The notes under the pieces are model-generated. The model saw only the letters and a list, made by a program, of their open reading frames with translations, was not told the DNA's origin and did not search any database. Shown here piece by piece: positions 27,649-36,690 of a stretch of 64,000 nt of DNA; within the stretch, counting starts at the first letter, position 1, and every line of letters begins with the position of its first letter. The position numbers were made by a program, and so were the translations under genes. The stretch spans positions 1,302,001 through 1,366,000 of the forward strand of contig CAWGVW010000002.1 of NCBI GenBank assembly GCA_963826145.1, written 5' to 3'. The DNA is from JBGPLJ01 sp963826145. GTDB taxonomy: Bacteria; Pseudomonadota; Gammaproteobacteria; Steroidobacterales; Steroidobacteraceae.

Positions 27649-29133
27649 TTGTCCCGCAGACGCCAGTCCCTGATCTCCTTCATTGCCGGCGCGGCGCTGA
27701 CGCTCGCGTTCGCGCCTTTCGACCTATGGCCGATGGCGGTGGCTTGTCCCGCTGTGCTCTTTTCGCTCTGGCAGGGAGCGACGCCGCGGCGCGCCGCCTG
27801 GCTCGGCTTCCTCTTCAGCTCCGCAACCTTTCTCGCGGGAACCTACTGGCTCTACATCAGCATCCACGGCTTCGGCAAGGCGCCGATTCCGATCGCGCTC
27901 ATCTTGATGCTCGGGCTCGTCGTGATCATGGGCGCGTACTGTGCGCTCATCGGTCACATCGCCGCCCGCTGGCTGCCGCCGTCGGGCGCGCTGCGCTGGT
28001 TGATCGGCCTGCCGTGTCTCTGGGTCTTCATCGAATGGTTCCGCGGCTGGTTCCTGAGCGGATTTCCGTGGCTCTCGCTCGGTTACGCCGGCGTCGATTC
28101 GTGGCTCGCGGGTTTCGCGCCGATCGCGGGCGTGTATGGCCTGAGTCTGCTGCTGGCGGCTACCGCTGGCGCGCTGGTCGCCGCCGCCTTCGGCGACCTC
28201 AAGGTGCGCAGGGCTGCCGGCGCGCTCGTCGTCGTCGTCTGGCTCTCGGGCTGGGCGCTCGATCATGTCGCGTGGACAGAGCCGAGCGGCGGGCCGGTAT
28301 CCGTCGCTCTCGTGCAGGGCGCGGTTCCGCAGGACGAGAAGTGGCAACTCGACGAGCGACTGCGCACCTTGAAGCTCTATCGCGAACTCAGCGAGCGGGG
28401 TTTCGGCGCGAATTTGATCGTGCTGCCCGAGGCATCGCTCCCGCTTCTCGCTCACGAGCTCGGTCCATTTCTCGAACCGCTCGAGCACGACGCCGAGGCG
28501 CGCGGCGGCACCGTGGTCGTTGGTCTCCTGCGCTACGACCCGGCCAGCGGACACTACTTCAATTCGCTGTTTGCCCTCGCGACGCCGGGGGCTATCTACG
28601 ACAAGCGTCGCCTGGTTCCCTTCGGCGAATTCTTCCCGGTGCCGGCAGGCGTGCGCGAGTGGATGCGGCTGATGAGCCTGCCGTACATCGACATGACACC
28701 AGGCGCCGATCTGCAGCCGCCACTCGATGCCGCTGGAACGAAACTCGCGGCGACCATTTGTTACGAGGATGCGTGGGGCAGCATCGGGCTTGCCGCACTG
28801 CGCGACGCTCATCTCATGGTGAACGTCACCAACGACGCCTGGTTCGGCGATTCGACGGCAGCGCACCAGCACCTCGAGATCGCGCGCATGCGTTCCCTCG
28901 AAGCGGGACGCTACCAGGTGCGGGTCGCGAATGACGGGATCACGGCGATCATCGATGCCCGTGGCAACGTCCTCGACCGCATCCCGCGCTTCAAGCCCGC
29001 CGTGCTCAAGGGCACGGTGGTTCCTTACAAGGGCGTCACACCGTACGCGCGCGTCGGGAACTGGCCGGTAGTGGCGCTCGTGGTGCTCCTCGCCGCGCTC
29101 GCCGTCATCCTGCGAAGGAGAAAACATCCATGA
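27649..29133 (+). CDS. lnt: Apolipoprotein N-acyltransferase Lnt
   Basis: Lnt (494 aa) adds the third acyl chain to lipoproteins in the inner membrane. Several N-terminal membrane helices start at LISFIAGAALTLAFAPFDLWP. A nitrilase domain follows, with catalytic Glu in VLPEASLPLL, Lys in YDKRRLVPFGEFFP and Cys in ATICYEDAWG. The start is TTG at 27649; no ATG upstream of the first helix is available. A last helix (VVALVVLLAALAVIL) ends in RRRKHP. It overlaps the next reading frame by ATGA. Confidence 0.95.
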   Translation: MSRRRQSLISFIAGAALTLAFAPFDLWPMAVACPAVLFSLWQGATPRRAAWLGFLFSSATFLAGTYWLYISIHGFGKAPIPIALILMLGLVVIMGAYCALIGHIAARWLPPSGALRWLIGLPCLWVFIEWFRGWFLSGFPWLSLGYAGVDSWLAGFAPIAGVYGLSLLLAATAGALVAAAFGDLKVRRAAGALVVVVWLSGWALDHVAWTEPSGGPVSVALVQGAVPQDEKWQLDERLRTLKLYRELSERGFGANLIVLPEASLPLLAHELGPFLEPLEHDAEARGGTVVVGLLRYDPASGHYFNSLFALATPGAIYDKRRLVPFGEFFPVPAGVREWMRLMSLPYIDMTPGADLQPPLDAAGTKLAATICYEDAWGSIGLAALRDAHLMVNVTNDAWFGDSTAAHQHLEIARMRSLEAGRYQVRVANDGITAIIDARGNVLDRIPRFKPAVLKGTVVPYKGVTPYARVGNWPVVALVVLLAALAVILRRRKHP

Positions 29134-29589
29134 CGAAGATTTCCGCTGCGCTCCTCGCGCTTTTCGCCTGCCTCGCCGCAGCGGCGCCGGCCAGGTTCTC
29201 CACGACGACGCGCCACGACTACGCCATAGGTGGCGGCGTTCTCAAGCTCGACGTCCCCGACGAGTGGCAGGGAGGCCTTGCGGTGGGCGCTACCTCCGAT
29301 GCGCCGACCGTTCAATTCGGCAACGAGGAAGGCGCGCGGTTTCAGATTCTGCCCGTTCCATGGTGCTCAAGGTCCGGGCTGGTATTTCTTCGCGACCGAC
29401 AAGCAATACGCAGATCCGAAAGTCGCGCCCGGCCCGGGCGAATATAAATTCCTCACTCAAGGGTCGCTCTTGCTCAAGAATGCCGCCGTCGTCTTCACCA
29501 TCCTGACGAACGAGGATAGCCGCGACGTGGAGACGCCGGCCCTCGCCATGTTGAAGCGGGCGACTTTCGAGTCCGCCGCGACGACCTGA
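29130..29589 (+). pseudogene. Broken gene for a small secreted protein
   Basis: The N-terminal half has a signal peptide (ISAALLALFACLAAAAPA) and GGGVLKLDVPDEWQGG up to FQILPVPW near 29360. The matching C-terminal half continues in the +1 frame (GPGWYFFATDKQYADP; PGEYKFLTQGSLLLKN; VVFTILTNEDS; ALAMLKRA) to TGA at 29587-29589. The two halves look like one protein family with the middle, probably 30 or more residues, missing. Deletion plus frameshift suggests a decaying gene. Its start overlaps lnt by ATGA. Confidence 0.65.
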
Positions 29590-29710
29590 AAACGGGCACG
29601 CCAGCGTCTGGGCGACGTGTCGGAATGGTCCTGCAACACCTCAGGCTGACCAGGCGCTGTCAGCAAGCAGCGTTCTCCCTAGGATGGCTGCAATCTGAGG
29701 AGGACTATCG

Positions 29711-30244
29711 ATGAACACATCCAGTTTGACGGCCATTGCGGTCGGGGGCGTGCTGGCGACCGGGCTCGCGGCGTTCGCGGGCTACCAGGTCGTTGCCGGC
29801 GGCAAGGGCGCTGAAGTGCTCGAAGCCAAACCAATCACTCATGTCGTCAAGACCTCACGTCAGGAATGCAGCGATCAGGTCGTGACCAAGCAGAAGCCGA
29901 TCAAGGACGAGAAGCGGGTCGCGGGTACTGTCACGGGCGCCCTCGTTGGCGCCGTGATCGGCCACCAGATCGGGAGCGGTACCGGCCAGGACATCGCGAC
30001 CGTCGCAGGTGCTGCTGCCGGTGGCTACGCCGGCAACAAGACCCAGAAGCACATCCAGGAGAACAACACCTACCAGACGACCGAAAACGTCTGCAAGACG
30101 GTGTACGACTCGCATACCGAGGAAACAGGCAGGTACCGTGTGCGTTACCTCCTCAAGGGCAAGGAAGGCGTGGTCACGATGGATCACGATCCGGGCAGGC
30201 GCATTCCCGTGAAGGACGGCGCGCTCGTTCTCGGTGACGCTTAA
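29711..30244 (+). CDS. Glycine-zipper 2TM domain protein
   Basis: The 177-aa product has an N-terminal hydrophobic segment (LTAIAVGGVLATGLAAFAGYQ) and a central glycine-zipper region (VAGTVTGALVGAVIGHQIGS; GAAAGGYAGNKTQK) typical of Rick_17kDa/YmgG-like envelope proteins. The C-terminal part contains Cys in NVCKTVYDS and a basic KGKEGVVTMDHDP region. Likely periplasmic or membrane-associated; role unknown. GAGGAGG lies upstream of the ATG. Confidence 0.82.
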   Translation: MNTSSLTAIAVGGVLATGLAAFAGYQVVAGGKGAEVLEAKPITHVVKTSRQECSDQVVTKQKPIKDEKRVAGTVTGALVGAVIGHQIGSGTGQDIATVAGAAAGGYAGNKTQKHIQENNTYQTTENVCKTVYDSHTEETGRYRVRYLLKGKEGVVTMDHDPGRRIPVKDGALVLGDA

Positions 30245-30264
30245 GCGGCCGCCGCCGCCCGTTC

Positions 30265-31056
30265 CTAGATGCTGATCGAGCCCGTGAGATAGGACGCGGC
30301 GAATCCGGCGATTGTTACCCGCTCGCCGCGATCCTCACACCAGAGTTCGCCGCCGCGCGCCGAGAGTTGGCGCGCGTGCAGGCGGGTCTTTCCGAGCCGC
30401 TTGCTCCAGTAAGGAATCAGTGTGCAATGCGCGGATCCGGTGACGGGATCCTCCGGCACGCCTGACTGCGGAGCGAAGAACCGCGAAACGAAATCGCAGT
30501 CGTTGCCCGGCGCCGTGACAATGAGCCCGTAGCCCGCGAGTTTCGCGACGGCCCTCATGTCCGGCTGCAGGGCGCGAATATCCTTCTCAGTCTCGTAGAC
30601 GGCCATCTGCGCTTTCGCGATGTGCGATTCGAGCGGCATGGCACCGAGCGCGGCTCCGAGTTCGCTTTCCGACCGCGTGCGCGTTGGCGGCAGTGACGGA
30701 AAGTCGAGTGCGAGACGCTTGCCGTCGCGCGCGACGCTCAGCATGCCGCCGCCGTAGGTGAAGTCGATGCGGTCGCCGCTCGCGTAGCCATGCTCGAAGA
30801 GCGCGTGGGCGCTCGCGAGCGTCGCGTGGCCGCAGAGGTCGATTTCCACTGTCGGCGTGAACCAGCGGATGCCCCAGCGAACACCCGATAGCTCGCCCGC
30901 GCGCACAACGAAGGCGGTCTCGGCGAGGTTATTCTCCGCGGCGATGGCCTGCATGACATCGACCGCGAGCCACTCCTCGCTGATGACGACTGCGGCCGGG
31001 TTGCCGTGGAAGCGCCGGTCGGTGAACGCGTCAATCTGGTAAATCGGGTATTCCAT
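30265..31056 (-). CDS. PhzF-family epimerase/isomerase
   Basis: The 263-aa product starts MEYPIYQIDAFTDRRFHGNP, the classic PhzF beginning. The conserved catalytic-Glu segment AENNLAETAFV appears near residue 45. CGHATLASAHALFEHG and PEDPVTGSAHCTL (second half) are signatures. I chose the start at 31056; upstream codons in frame lack similarity. PhzF proteins act in phenazine biosynthesis or as isomerases, but most homologues like this one have unknown substrates. Confidence 0.9.
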   Translation of the reverse strand: MEYPIYQIDAFTDRRFHGNPAAVVISEEWLAVDVMQAIAAENNLAETAFVVRAGELSGVRWGIRWFTPTVEIDLCGHATLASAHALFEHGYASGDRIDFTYGGGMLSVARDGKRLALDFPSLPPTRTRSESELGAALGAMPLESHIAKAQMAVYETEKDIRALQPDMRAVAKLAGYGLIVTAPGNDCDFVSRFFAPQSGVPEDPVTGSAHCTLIPYWSKRLGKTRLHARQLSARGGELWCEDRGERVTIAGFAASYLTGSISI

Positions 31057-31104
31057 GCGTCGGACATTCTCCGGCGGCGCGAACCGCCCGCAAGAGCCAC
31101 CTCC

Positions 31105-31132
31105 TTGCAAGTGGTCCCCTGCGGCATATAGA
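31105..31132 (+). promoter_or_regulatory. Predicted leuS promoter
   Basis: TTGCAA (31105-31110) and TATAGA (31127-31132) are separated by 16 bases, 25 bases before the leuS ATG. It lies in the gap divergent from the PhzF gene. Confidence 0.5.
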
Positions 31133-31157
31133 TAAGGTATCCTCGTTCGCCGTCTCC

Positions 31158-33789
31158 ATGATGCAAGAACGCTACGAACCCGCTGCCGTCGAGGCCGCTG
31201 CCCAGCGCTATTGGGAAGAACATCGCTCGTTCGCGGTTCGCGAAGACCCGGCGAAGGAGAAGTACTACTGCCTCTGCATGTTCCCGTATCCAAGCGGCTG
31301 GCTGCATATGGGGCACGTGCGCAACTACACCATCGGGGACGTGATCACGCGCTACATGCGCATGATGGGCAGGAACGTGCTGCAGCCGATGGGCTGGGAC
31401 GCGTTCGGTCTGCCGGCGGAAAACGCCGCGATGAAAAACGGCGTCGCTCCCGCGCGCTGGACCTACGACAACATCGCGCACATGAAAGGGCAGTTGCAGT
31501 CGCTCGGTTTCGCGCTCGACTGGAGCCGCGAGATCGCGACCTGCAAGCCCGACTACTACCGCTGGAACCAGTGGTTCTTCCTGCGCATGCTCGAGCGCGG
31601 TCTTGCCTACAAGAAGACCGGCGTCGTGAACTGGGACCCGGTCGACCAGACCGTGCTCGCCAACGAGCAGGTGATTGAAGGCCGCGGCTGGCGCACGGGC
31701 GCGCTCATCGAGAAGCGCGAGATCCCGATGTACTACCTGAACATCACGCGCTACGCCGAGGAGCTGCTCGGCGCGCTCGACCGGCTGCCGAACTGGCCCG
31801 AGCGCGTGAAGGCGATGCAGGCCAACTGGATCGGCAAGAGCCACGGCGTCAACATCGGCTTTCCCTACGAGCTCGAAGGCGTTGAGCGGGTACTCAATGT
31901 TTTTACGACACGCGCAGACACGCTCATGGGCGCTACTTTCTGCGCCGTCGCGGCGGAGCACCCGCTCGCCGCATATGCGGCGAAGTCGAGCGCAAAACTC
32001 GCGGCCTTCGTCGAGGAATGCAAGCGCGGCCCTGCGATGGAAGCGGAGCTTGCGACGCAGGAGAAGAAGGGCTTGCCGACGGGGCTCTACGTGCGCCATC
32101 CGGTCACGAGTGCGCCCGTCGAGGTCTGGGTCGGCAACTACGTGCTCATGGCCTACGGCGAGGGCGCGGTGATGGGCGTGCCGGGCCACGACGAGCGCGA
32201 TTTCGCATTCGCGAAGAAATACGGCCTCGAGATCAAGCCGGTGATCGACGTCGATGGCCGGACGTATTCAATGGGCGCGTGGCAGGCCTGGTATTCCGAC
32301 CATGGCCGCTGCATCAACTCGGGCGCCTATGACGGTCTCGACTATCGGGCCGCCGTCGACACGATCGCCAGCGATCTCGCGCAGAAGGGTCTCGGCGAGA
32401 AGCGCGTGACCTGGCGCTTGCGCGATTGGGGCATTTCACGCCAGCGCTACTGGGGTTGCCCGATTCCGCTCATTCATTGTCCGGCCTGTGGCGACGTGCC
32501 CGTGCCGGACAAGGATCTGCCCGTCGTGCTGCCCGAGGGCCTCGTGCCGGACGGCAGCGGCAATCCACTCGCGAAGCTCGAATCGTTCGTCAATTGCGCC
32601 TGCCCCAAGTGCGGCAAGCCTGCGAAGCGCGAGACGGACACGATGGACACCTTCGTCGATTCGTCCTGGTATTTCCTGCGCTATGCGTGCACGGATCAGA
32701 ATGCAGCGATGGTCGATGAGCGCGTGCGCTACTGGCTGCCGGTCGATCAATACATCGGTGGCATCGAGCACGCGATCCTGCATCTGCTCTATTCGCGCTT
32801 CTGGACGCGAGCCATGCGCGATTGCGGGCTCGTGACGTTCGATGAACCATTCTCGCAGCTCCTGACGCAGGGCATGGTGCTGAACGACATCTACTCGCGC
32901 AAGACTGCCGACGGACGCATCACGTACTTCAGTCCCGCAGACGTCGACGTGAAGGTCGATGGCCACGGCACTCGCACGGGCGCCGTGCTGATGAGTGACG
33001 GCCAACGCGGTGACCTGGGAAGGCGTCAAGGTGATGTCGAAGTCGAAGAATAACGGCGTCGACCCGCAGACACTGATCCAGGCCTACGGCGCGGACACCG
33101 CGCGGCTCTTTGCGATCTCGAATACACCGCCCGATCAGACGCTCGAATGGTCGGACGAAGGCGTGCAAGGCGCCTTCCGTTTCATCAAGCGCGTATGGAA
33201 GGCGGTGCATGCGCATGTCTCCCTCTCCCCGGTTTCCGGGGAGAGGGCTGGGGTGAGGGGTCTCGACAAGGGCGCTCTAACTATGCAGCAGCGTGCGCTC
33301 AGGACCGCCGCTCACCAGACGCTCGCGAAGGTCGGCGATGACATCGGCCGCCGGCGCACCTTCAACACCGCGATCGCCGCGGTGATGGAGCTCATGAATA
33401 CACTGCAGAAGTTTGACCAGAAATTCGACAATACATCGCCCCAAGACCGCGCCGTCACGCAGGAAGCGCTCGAGATCATCGTGCTTGTGCTTGCGCCGAT
33501 GGTGCCGCACGTCTGCCACGAGCTCTGGCGGGAGCTCGGCCACGCACGGGCGGTCATCGACGAACGCTGGCCCGAGGTCGACGCCTCGGCGCTCACGCGT
33601 GATTCGATCGAACTCGTGGTGCAGGTGAATGGGAAGCTGCGCGGACGCATCAACGTGCCTGCGAACGCGGACGAGGAAACCGTCAAGGCGGCCGCGCTCG
33701 CCGACGAGCACGTGCGCAGGTTCGTCGGCTCGAATGCCGTCAAGATGATCAAGGTCATTCCGGGCCGTCTTGTAACCGTGGTGGTGTGA
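31158..33789 (+). pseudogene. leuS: Leucyl-tRNA synthetase, frame broken near 33005
   Basis: LeuRS charges tRNA-Leu. The first frame runs 31158-33053 and covers MMQERYEPAAVEAAAQRYW, the HIGH-like HMGH, the editing domain and GHDERDFAFAKKYG. It then leaves homology after VLMSDGQ. The family sequence resumes one base out of phase (VTWEGVKVMSKSKNNGVDPQ) and ends at 33789. One extra base at about 33003-33008 explains it. Without it the protein is about 876 aa. The KMSKS motif reads VMSKS. A hairpin repeat (33218-33260) also adds about 13 residues in frame. A sequence error is as likely as a real mutation. Confidence 0.85.
33218..33260. repeat. Hairpin repeat inserted within leuS
   Basis: Perfect 12-base arms (CCCTCTCCCCGG at 33221-33232 and its complement at 33236-33247) around TTT, followed by GCTGGGGTGAGGGG. 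This composition matches widespread proteobacterial dispersed repeats of the CTCTCCC...GGGAGAGGGCTGGGGTGAGGG type. It encodes the residues SLSPVSGERAGVRG, which interrupt an otherwise normal LeuRS region (VWKAVHAHV ... LDKGALTMQQ). Confidence 0.8.
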
Positions 33790-34271
33790 TGGCGCGTTCA
33801 CTGTCGCTCCTGCTCGCCGCCGCCGCTATGCTCGGCGGTTGCGGATTTCACCTGCAGGGGGCCGCGAAGCTCTCGCCGGTGATGTCCGTGACCTATGTCG
33901 AGGCCGAGGACACGCACACGGACTTCCATCGCTCGTTCCTCGACGCGCTCGATGCCGCGGGGGTGCGTGTGTCATCGGAGCGTGACCAGGCGACGACCGT
34001 GGTCACCATCAAGAAGGACGAAAGCGGCCAGCGCGTCCTTTCGGTGTCGGCGCAGAACACCCCGCGCGAGTACGAGGTGTTCTACACGGTGACGTTCACC
34101 GTGAATGCCGGCGACAAGATCCTGCTGGCGCCGCAGACCGTCACCCTCACGCGCGACTACAGCTTCGACGAGCGCGCCTTGCTCGCCAAGGGCCACGAGC
34201 AGGAGCTGCTGCGTACCGCGCTTGCCAATGACATCGTTGGCATCGTCATGCGCCGCCTTGCCAGCCTCTGA
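33789..34271 (+). CDS. lptE: LPS-assembly lipoprotein LptE
   Basis: LptE (160 aa) plugs the LptD barrel and helps insert LPS in the outer membrane. A lipoprotein signal (SLLLAAAAMLGGC) is followed by GFHLQGAAKLSP, the usual LptE start of the mature protein. The C-terminal region contains TLTRDYSFDERALLAKGHEQ. The ATG overlaps the leuS stop (TGATG), as in the leuS-lptE pair of Gammaproteobacteria. Confidence 0.93.
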   Translation: MARSLSLLLAAAAMLGGCGFHLQGAAKLSPVMSVTYVEAEDTHTDFHRSFLDALDAAGVRVSSERDQATTVVTIKKDESGQRVLSVSAQNTPREYEVFYTVTFTVNAGDKILLAPQTVTLTRDYSFDERALLAKGHEQELLRTALANDIVGIVMRRLASL

Positions 34272-34758
34272 AGTCATCCGGCTGCGATCCGTCGCACGCC
34301 TCGAGGTCGCGATCCTTCTCGACCGCTACGGCCTGGAGCTGCGCCTCGTCGCGGACGACGAAACGCTGCCGGGATCCTACTGGGGCGACAGCGAGGCGGG
34401 TCTTCGCGGACAGCAGCTTTTCGCGAGGCTCGATACACCGCTGCACTCGATCCTGCATGAGGCAAGCCATTTCGTCTGCGCCATGCCGGAGCGACGGGTC
34501 GGCATCGACACGGATGCGGGCGGCGACTTCGACGAGGAAAGTGGCGTCTGTTTCCTGCAGATCCTGCTTGCCGATTTCGTGCCGCGCGTGGGGCGCGATC
34601 GCATGCTCGCCGACATGGACGCCTGGGGTTATACGTTTCGCCTGGGCTCGGCCCGCGCGTGGTTCGAAAACGATGCCGCAGATACCCGCGAGTGGCTGCT
34701 GCAGCGCGACCTGATCAGCGAGCGCGGCGAACCCACCTGGAAGCTGCGCGAGCGGTGA
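34258..34758 (+). CDS. Conserved hypothetical with HExxH motif
   Basis: The 166-aa product starts at TTG 34258, overlapping the end of lptE; no in-frame ATG serves the N-terminus. It contains SILHEASHFVCAMPE near residue 67, i.e. an HExxH zinc-binding motif, then a downstream acidic DEESGVCFLQILLADF and MDAWGYTFRLGSARAWF. These segments look like one conserved family without a named function. It has no signal peptide. A zinc metallopeptidase role is inferred only from the motif. Confidence 0.7.
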   Translation: MPASEVIRLRSVARLEVAILLDRYGLELRLVADDETLPGSYWGDSEAGLRGQQLFARLDTPLHSILHEASHFVCAMPERRVGIDTDAGGDFDEESGVCFLQILLADFVPRVGRDRMLADMDAWGYTFRLGSARAWFENDAADTREWLLQRDLISERGEPTWKLRER

Positions 34759-35657
34759 GCCTGAAAATCGCCAGGCCCCTGATCCTGATCGCGGCGATGA
34801 CGCTGCTGCTGGCGGCTTGCAGTCGTTTGCAATTCGCGGCTGCCAATGTCGCCGCGAGCGGAAAGGCCGCGCACCGCGCGACCGATATTGCGTACGGGCC
34901 CGAATCCATGCAGCGGCTCGATGTCTATTCGCCGGGCCCACAGCAGGGTTCTGCGCCCGTGATTGTCTACGTGCACGGCGGCGGCTGGACTTCCGGGTCG
35001 AAGGACCTCTACCGCTTTGTCGGCGAGACGCTCGCGGCCCGCGGCTACGTGACAGTGATGGCTGGTTATCGGCTCTATCCTGACGTGCGATTTCCGACAT
35101 TCGTCGAGGATGCCGCGCACGCTGTCGCGTGGACGCGTGCGCACGCCGGCGAATTCGGCGGCGATCCGCAGCGCATCTTTCTGATGGGCCACTCGGCCGG
35201 CGCACACATCGTCATGCTGCTCGCGCTCGATGCGCACTACCTGCACGATGCCGGCATTGAGACGAGTGAGCTCGGCGGCGTCATCGGCCTTTCCGGTCCC
35301 TATGATTTCCTGCCGTTCGGCAGCGGCTTTGACCACAGGGTGTTCGATTCCGGGGGCGATCCCGTCCTCACGCAGCCGATCCATTTCGTCCGCGCCGACG
35401 CGCCGCCAGTGCTCCTTCTCTATGGATCAGCCGATCGGACCGTGGCACCCGGAAATTCGGAACACCTCGCGGCCGCGCTTTCGGCCTTGGGGGCGTCCGT
35501 GACGCTGAAGCGTTATGAGGGGAAGTCGCACGGCGACACGGTGGCCGCGTTCAGCAATCTCAGGTCGAATCCGCCTCCCGTGCTCGATGATATCGATGCA
35601 TTCGTGACGCGCGCTAATCGGTACCGGGACTGGGGATATTGGGGATTTGGCCTGTGA
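34755..35657 (+). CDS. Lipoprotein alpha/beta-hydrolase (esterase-like)
   Basis: The 300-aa product starts at GTG 34755, overlapping the previous stop. A lipoprotein signal (LILIAAMTLLLAAC) precedes the hydrolase domain. HGGGW (oxyanion region) near residue 75, MGHSAGAH (nucleophile Ser) near residue 147, Asp in YGSADRTV and His in GKSHGD complete a hormone-sensitive-lipase/BD-FAE-like set. The last residues, YRDWGYWGFGL, are encoded by the palindromic element at 35620-35698, which also provides the stop codon. Confidence 0.85.
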   Translation: MSLKIARPLILIAAMTLLLAACSRLQFAAANVAASGKAAHRATDIAYGPESMQRLDVYSPGPQQGSAPVIVYVHGGGWTSGSKDLYRFVGETLAARGYVTVMAGYRLYPDVRFPTFVEDAAHAVAWTRAHAGEFGGDPQRIFLMGHSAGAHIVMLLALDAHYLHDAGIETSELGGVIGLSGPYDFLPFGSGFDHRVFDSGGDPVLTQPIHFVRADAPPVLLLYGSADRTVAPGNSEHLAAALSALGASVTLKRYEGKSHGDTVAAFSNLRSNPPPVLDDIDAFVTRANRYRDWGYWGFGL

Positions 35658-35698
35658 AAGGCCGACGCCAAATCCCCAATATCCCCAGTCCCGGTACC
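35620..35698. repeat. Palindromic element with 32-base arms
   Basis: Perfect 32-base arms (35620-35651 and 35667-35698) begin GGTACCGGGACTGGGGATA and enclose a 15-base loop. It fills the space between the converging hydrolase and pip genes and ends two bases from the pip stop. It can act as bidirectional terminator. Arm content (GGGACTGGGGATATTGGGGA) differs from the GGGGTCAGA elements. Confidence 0.88.
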
Positions 35699-35700
35699 GG

Positions 35701-36690
35701 TCAGCGGAAGCGGTCGGTAGCGCTCACGAGTTCGTGCGTCATGCCGGGCTCAAGGGCGGCGTGGCCGGCGTCGGGGACCACCCTGAAGTGCGCTTCCGGC
35801 CAGACCTGGTGCAGTTCCCAGGCGCTCGCCATCGGGCAAACGATGTCGTAGCGGCCCTGCACGATCACACCCGGGATGTGGCGCAGCCGCTCGGCGTTCC
35901 GGAGGAGCTGGTCTTCGGTATAGAAGAAGCCCTTGTTCACGAAGTAGTGGCATTCGATGCGCGCGATCGCCGTCGCGAACTTGTCCGCGCTCCAGCTTTT
36001 CACGTTCTCCTCGTTCGGCCTCAGGTAACTCGTTGACGCTTCCCAGACCGACCAGGCGCGCGCGGCGCGTTTCGCTACCTTCACATCGGAGCCGGTGACG
36101 CGCCGGTAGTACGCCTGCAGCAGGTCGCCGCGCTCGGCAGGCGGGATCGGCGCGAGGAAGTGCTGCCAGCGCTCCGGGTACAGGTAGCTCGCGCCCGCCT
36201 GATAGAACCAGTCAAGTTCCCAGCGGCGCAGGAGAAAGATGCCGCGTACGACGAGCTCGCTCACGCGATCCGGATGGGCTTGCGTGTATGCGAGACCGAG
36301 CGTACTGCCCCACGACCCGCCGAATACCTGCCAGCGTTCGATCCCGAGCCGCTCGCGCAGTTTCTCCATGTCGGCGACCAGGTGCCAGGTCGTGTTCTCG
36401 ACGAGACTCGCGTGCGGGCGACTGCGGCCGCAGCCACGCTGATCGAAGAGGACGATCCGGTAGTGCTTCGGATCGAAGAAGCAGCGCGATTTCTCGCCAG
36501 CGCCTGCGCCCGGACCGCCATGCACGAAGACAACAGGCTTGCCTTTCGGATTCCCGCACTCCTCGTAGTACAGGTCGTGGAGCTCCGACACCTTCAGGCG
36601 CCCGCGGCGATAGGGCTGGATCGCCGGGTACAGCGTTCTCATTGCCGGCTTGCGGTTCGCTTTGCGGGACTTGCGGACTTCTTTCTTCAT
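35701..36690 (-). CDS. pip: Proline iminopeptidase
   Basis: Pip (329 aa from this start) releases N-terminal proline from peptides. Segments include MRTLYPAIQPYRRGRLKVS, the oxyanion-region HGGPGAGAG, nucleophile GGSWGST, Asp in QGRYDIVCP and His in DAGHAALEP. I chose the start at 36690: it overlaps the HIT gene stop (ATGA) and has AGGA upstream. A shorter 313-aa form beginning MRTLYP is possible. It forms a two-gene unit with the HIT gene. Confidence 0.92.
   Translation of the reverse strand: MKKEVRKSRKANRKPAMRTLYPAIQPYRRGRLKVSELHDLYYEECGNPKGKPVVFVHGGPGAGAGEKSRCFFDPKHYRIVLFDQRGCGRSRPHASLVENTTWHLVADMEKLRERLGIERWQVFGGSWGSTLGLAYTQAHPDRVSELVVRGIFLLRRWELDWFYQAGASYLYPERWQHFLAPIPPAERGDLLQAYYRRVTGSDVKVAKRAARAWSVWEASTSYLRPNEENVKSWSADKFATAIARIECHYFVNKGFFYTEDQLLRNAERLRHIPGVIVQGRYDIVCPMASAWELHQVWPEAHFRVVPDAGHAALEPGMTHELVSATDRFR

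Noticed and set aside
29230..29589. A separate 119-residue gene starting at 29230
   Set aside because: Its first 40 residues are out-of-frame translation of the upstream half. Only the part after about 29365 has family character, so a broken gene is the better reading.
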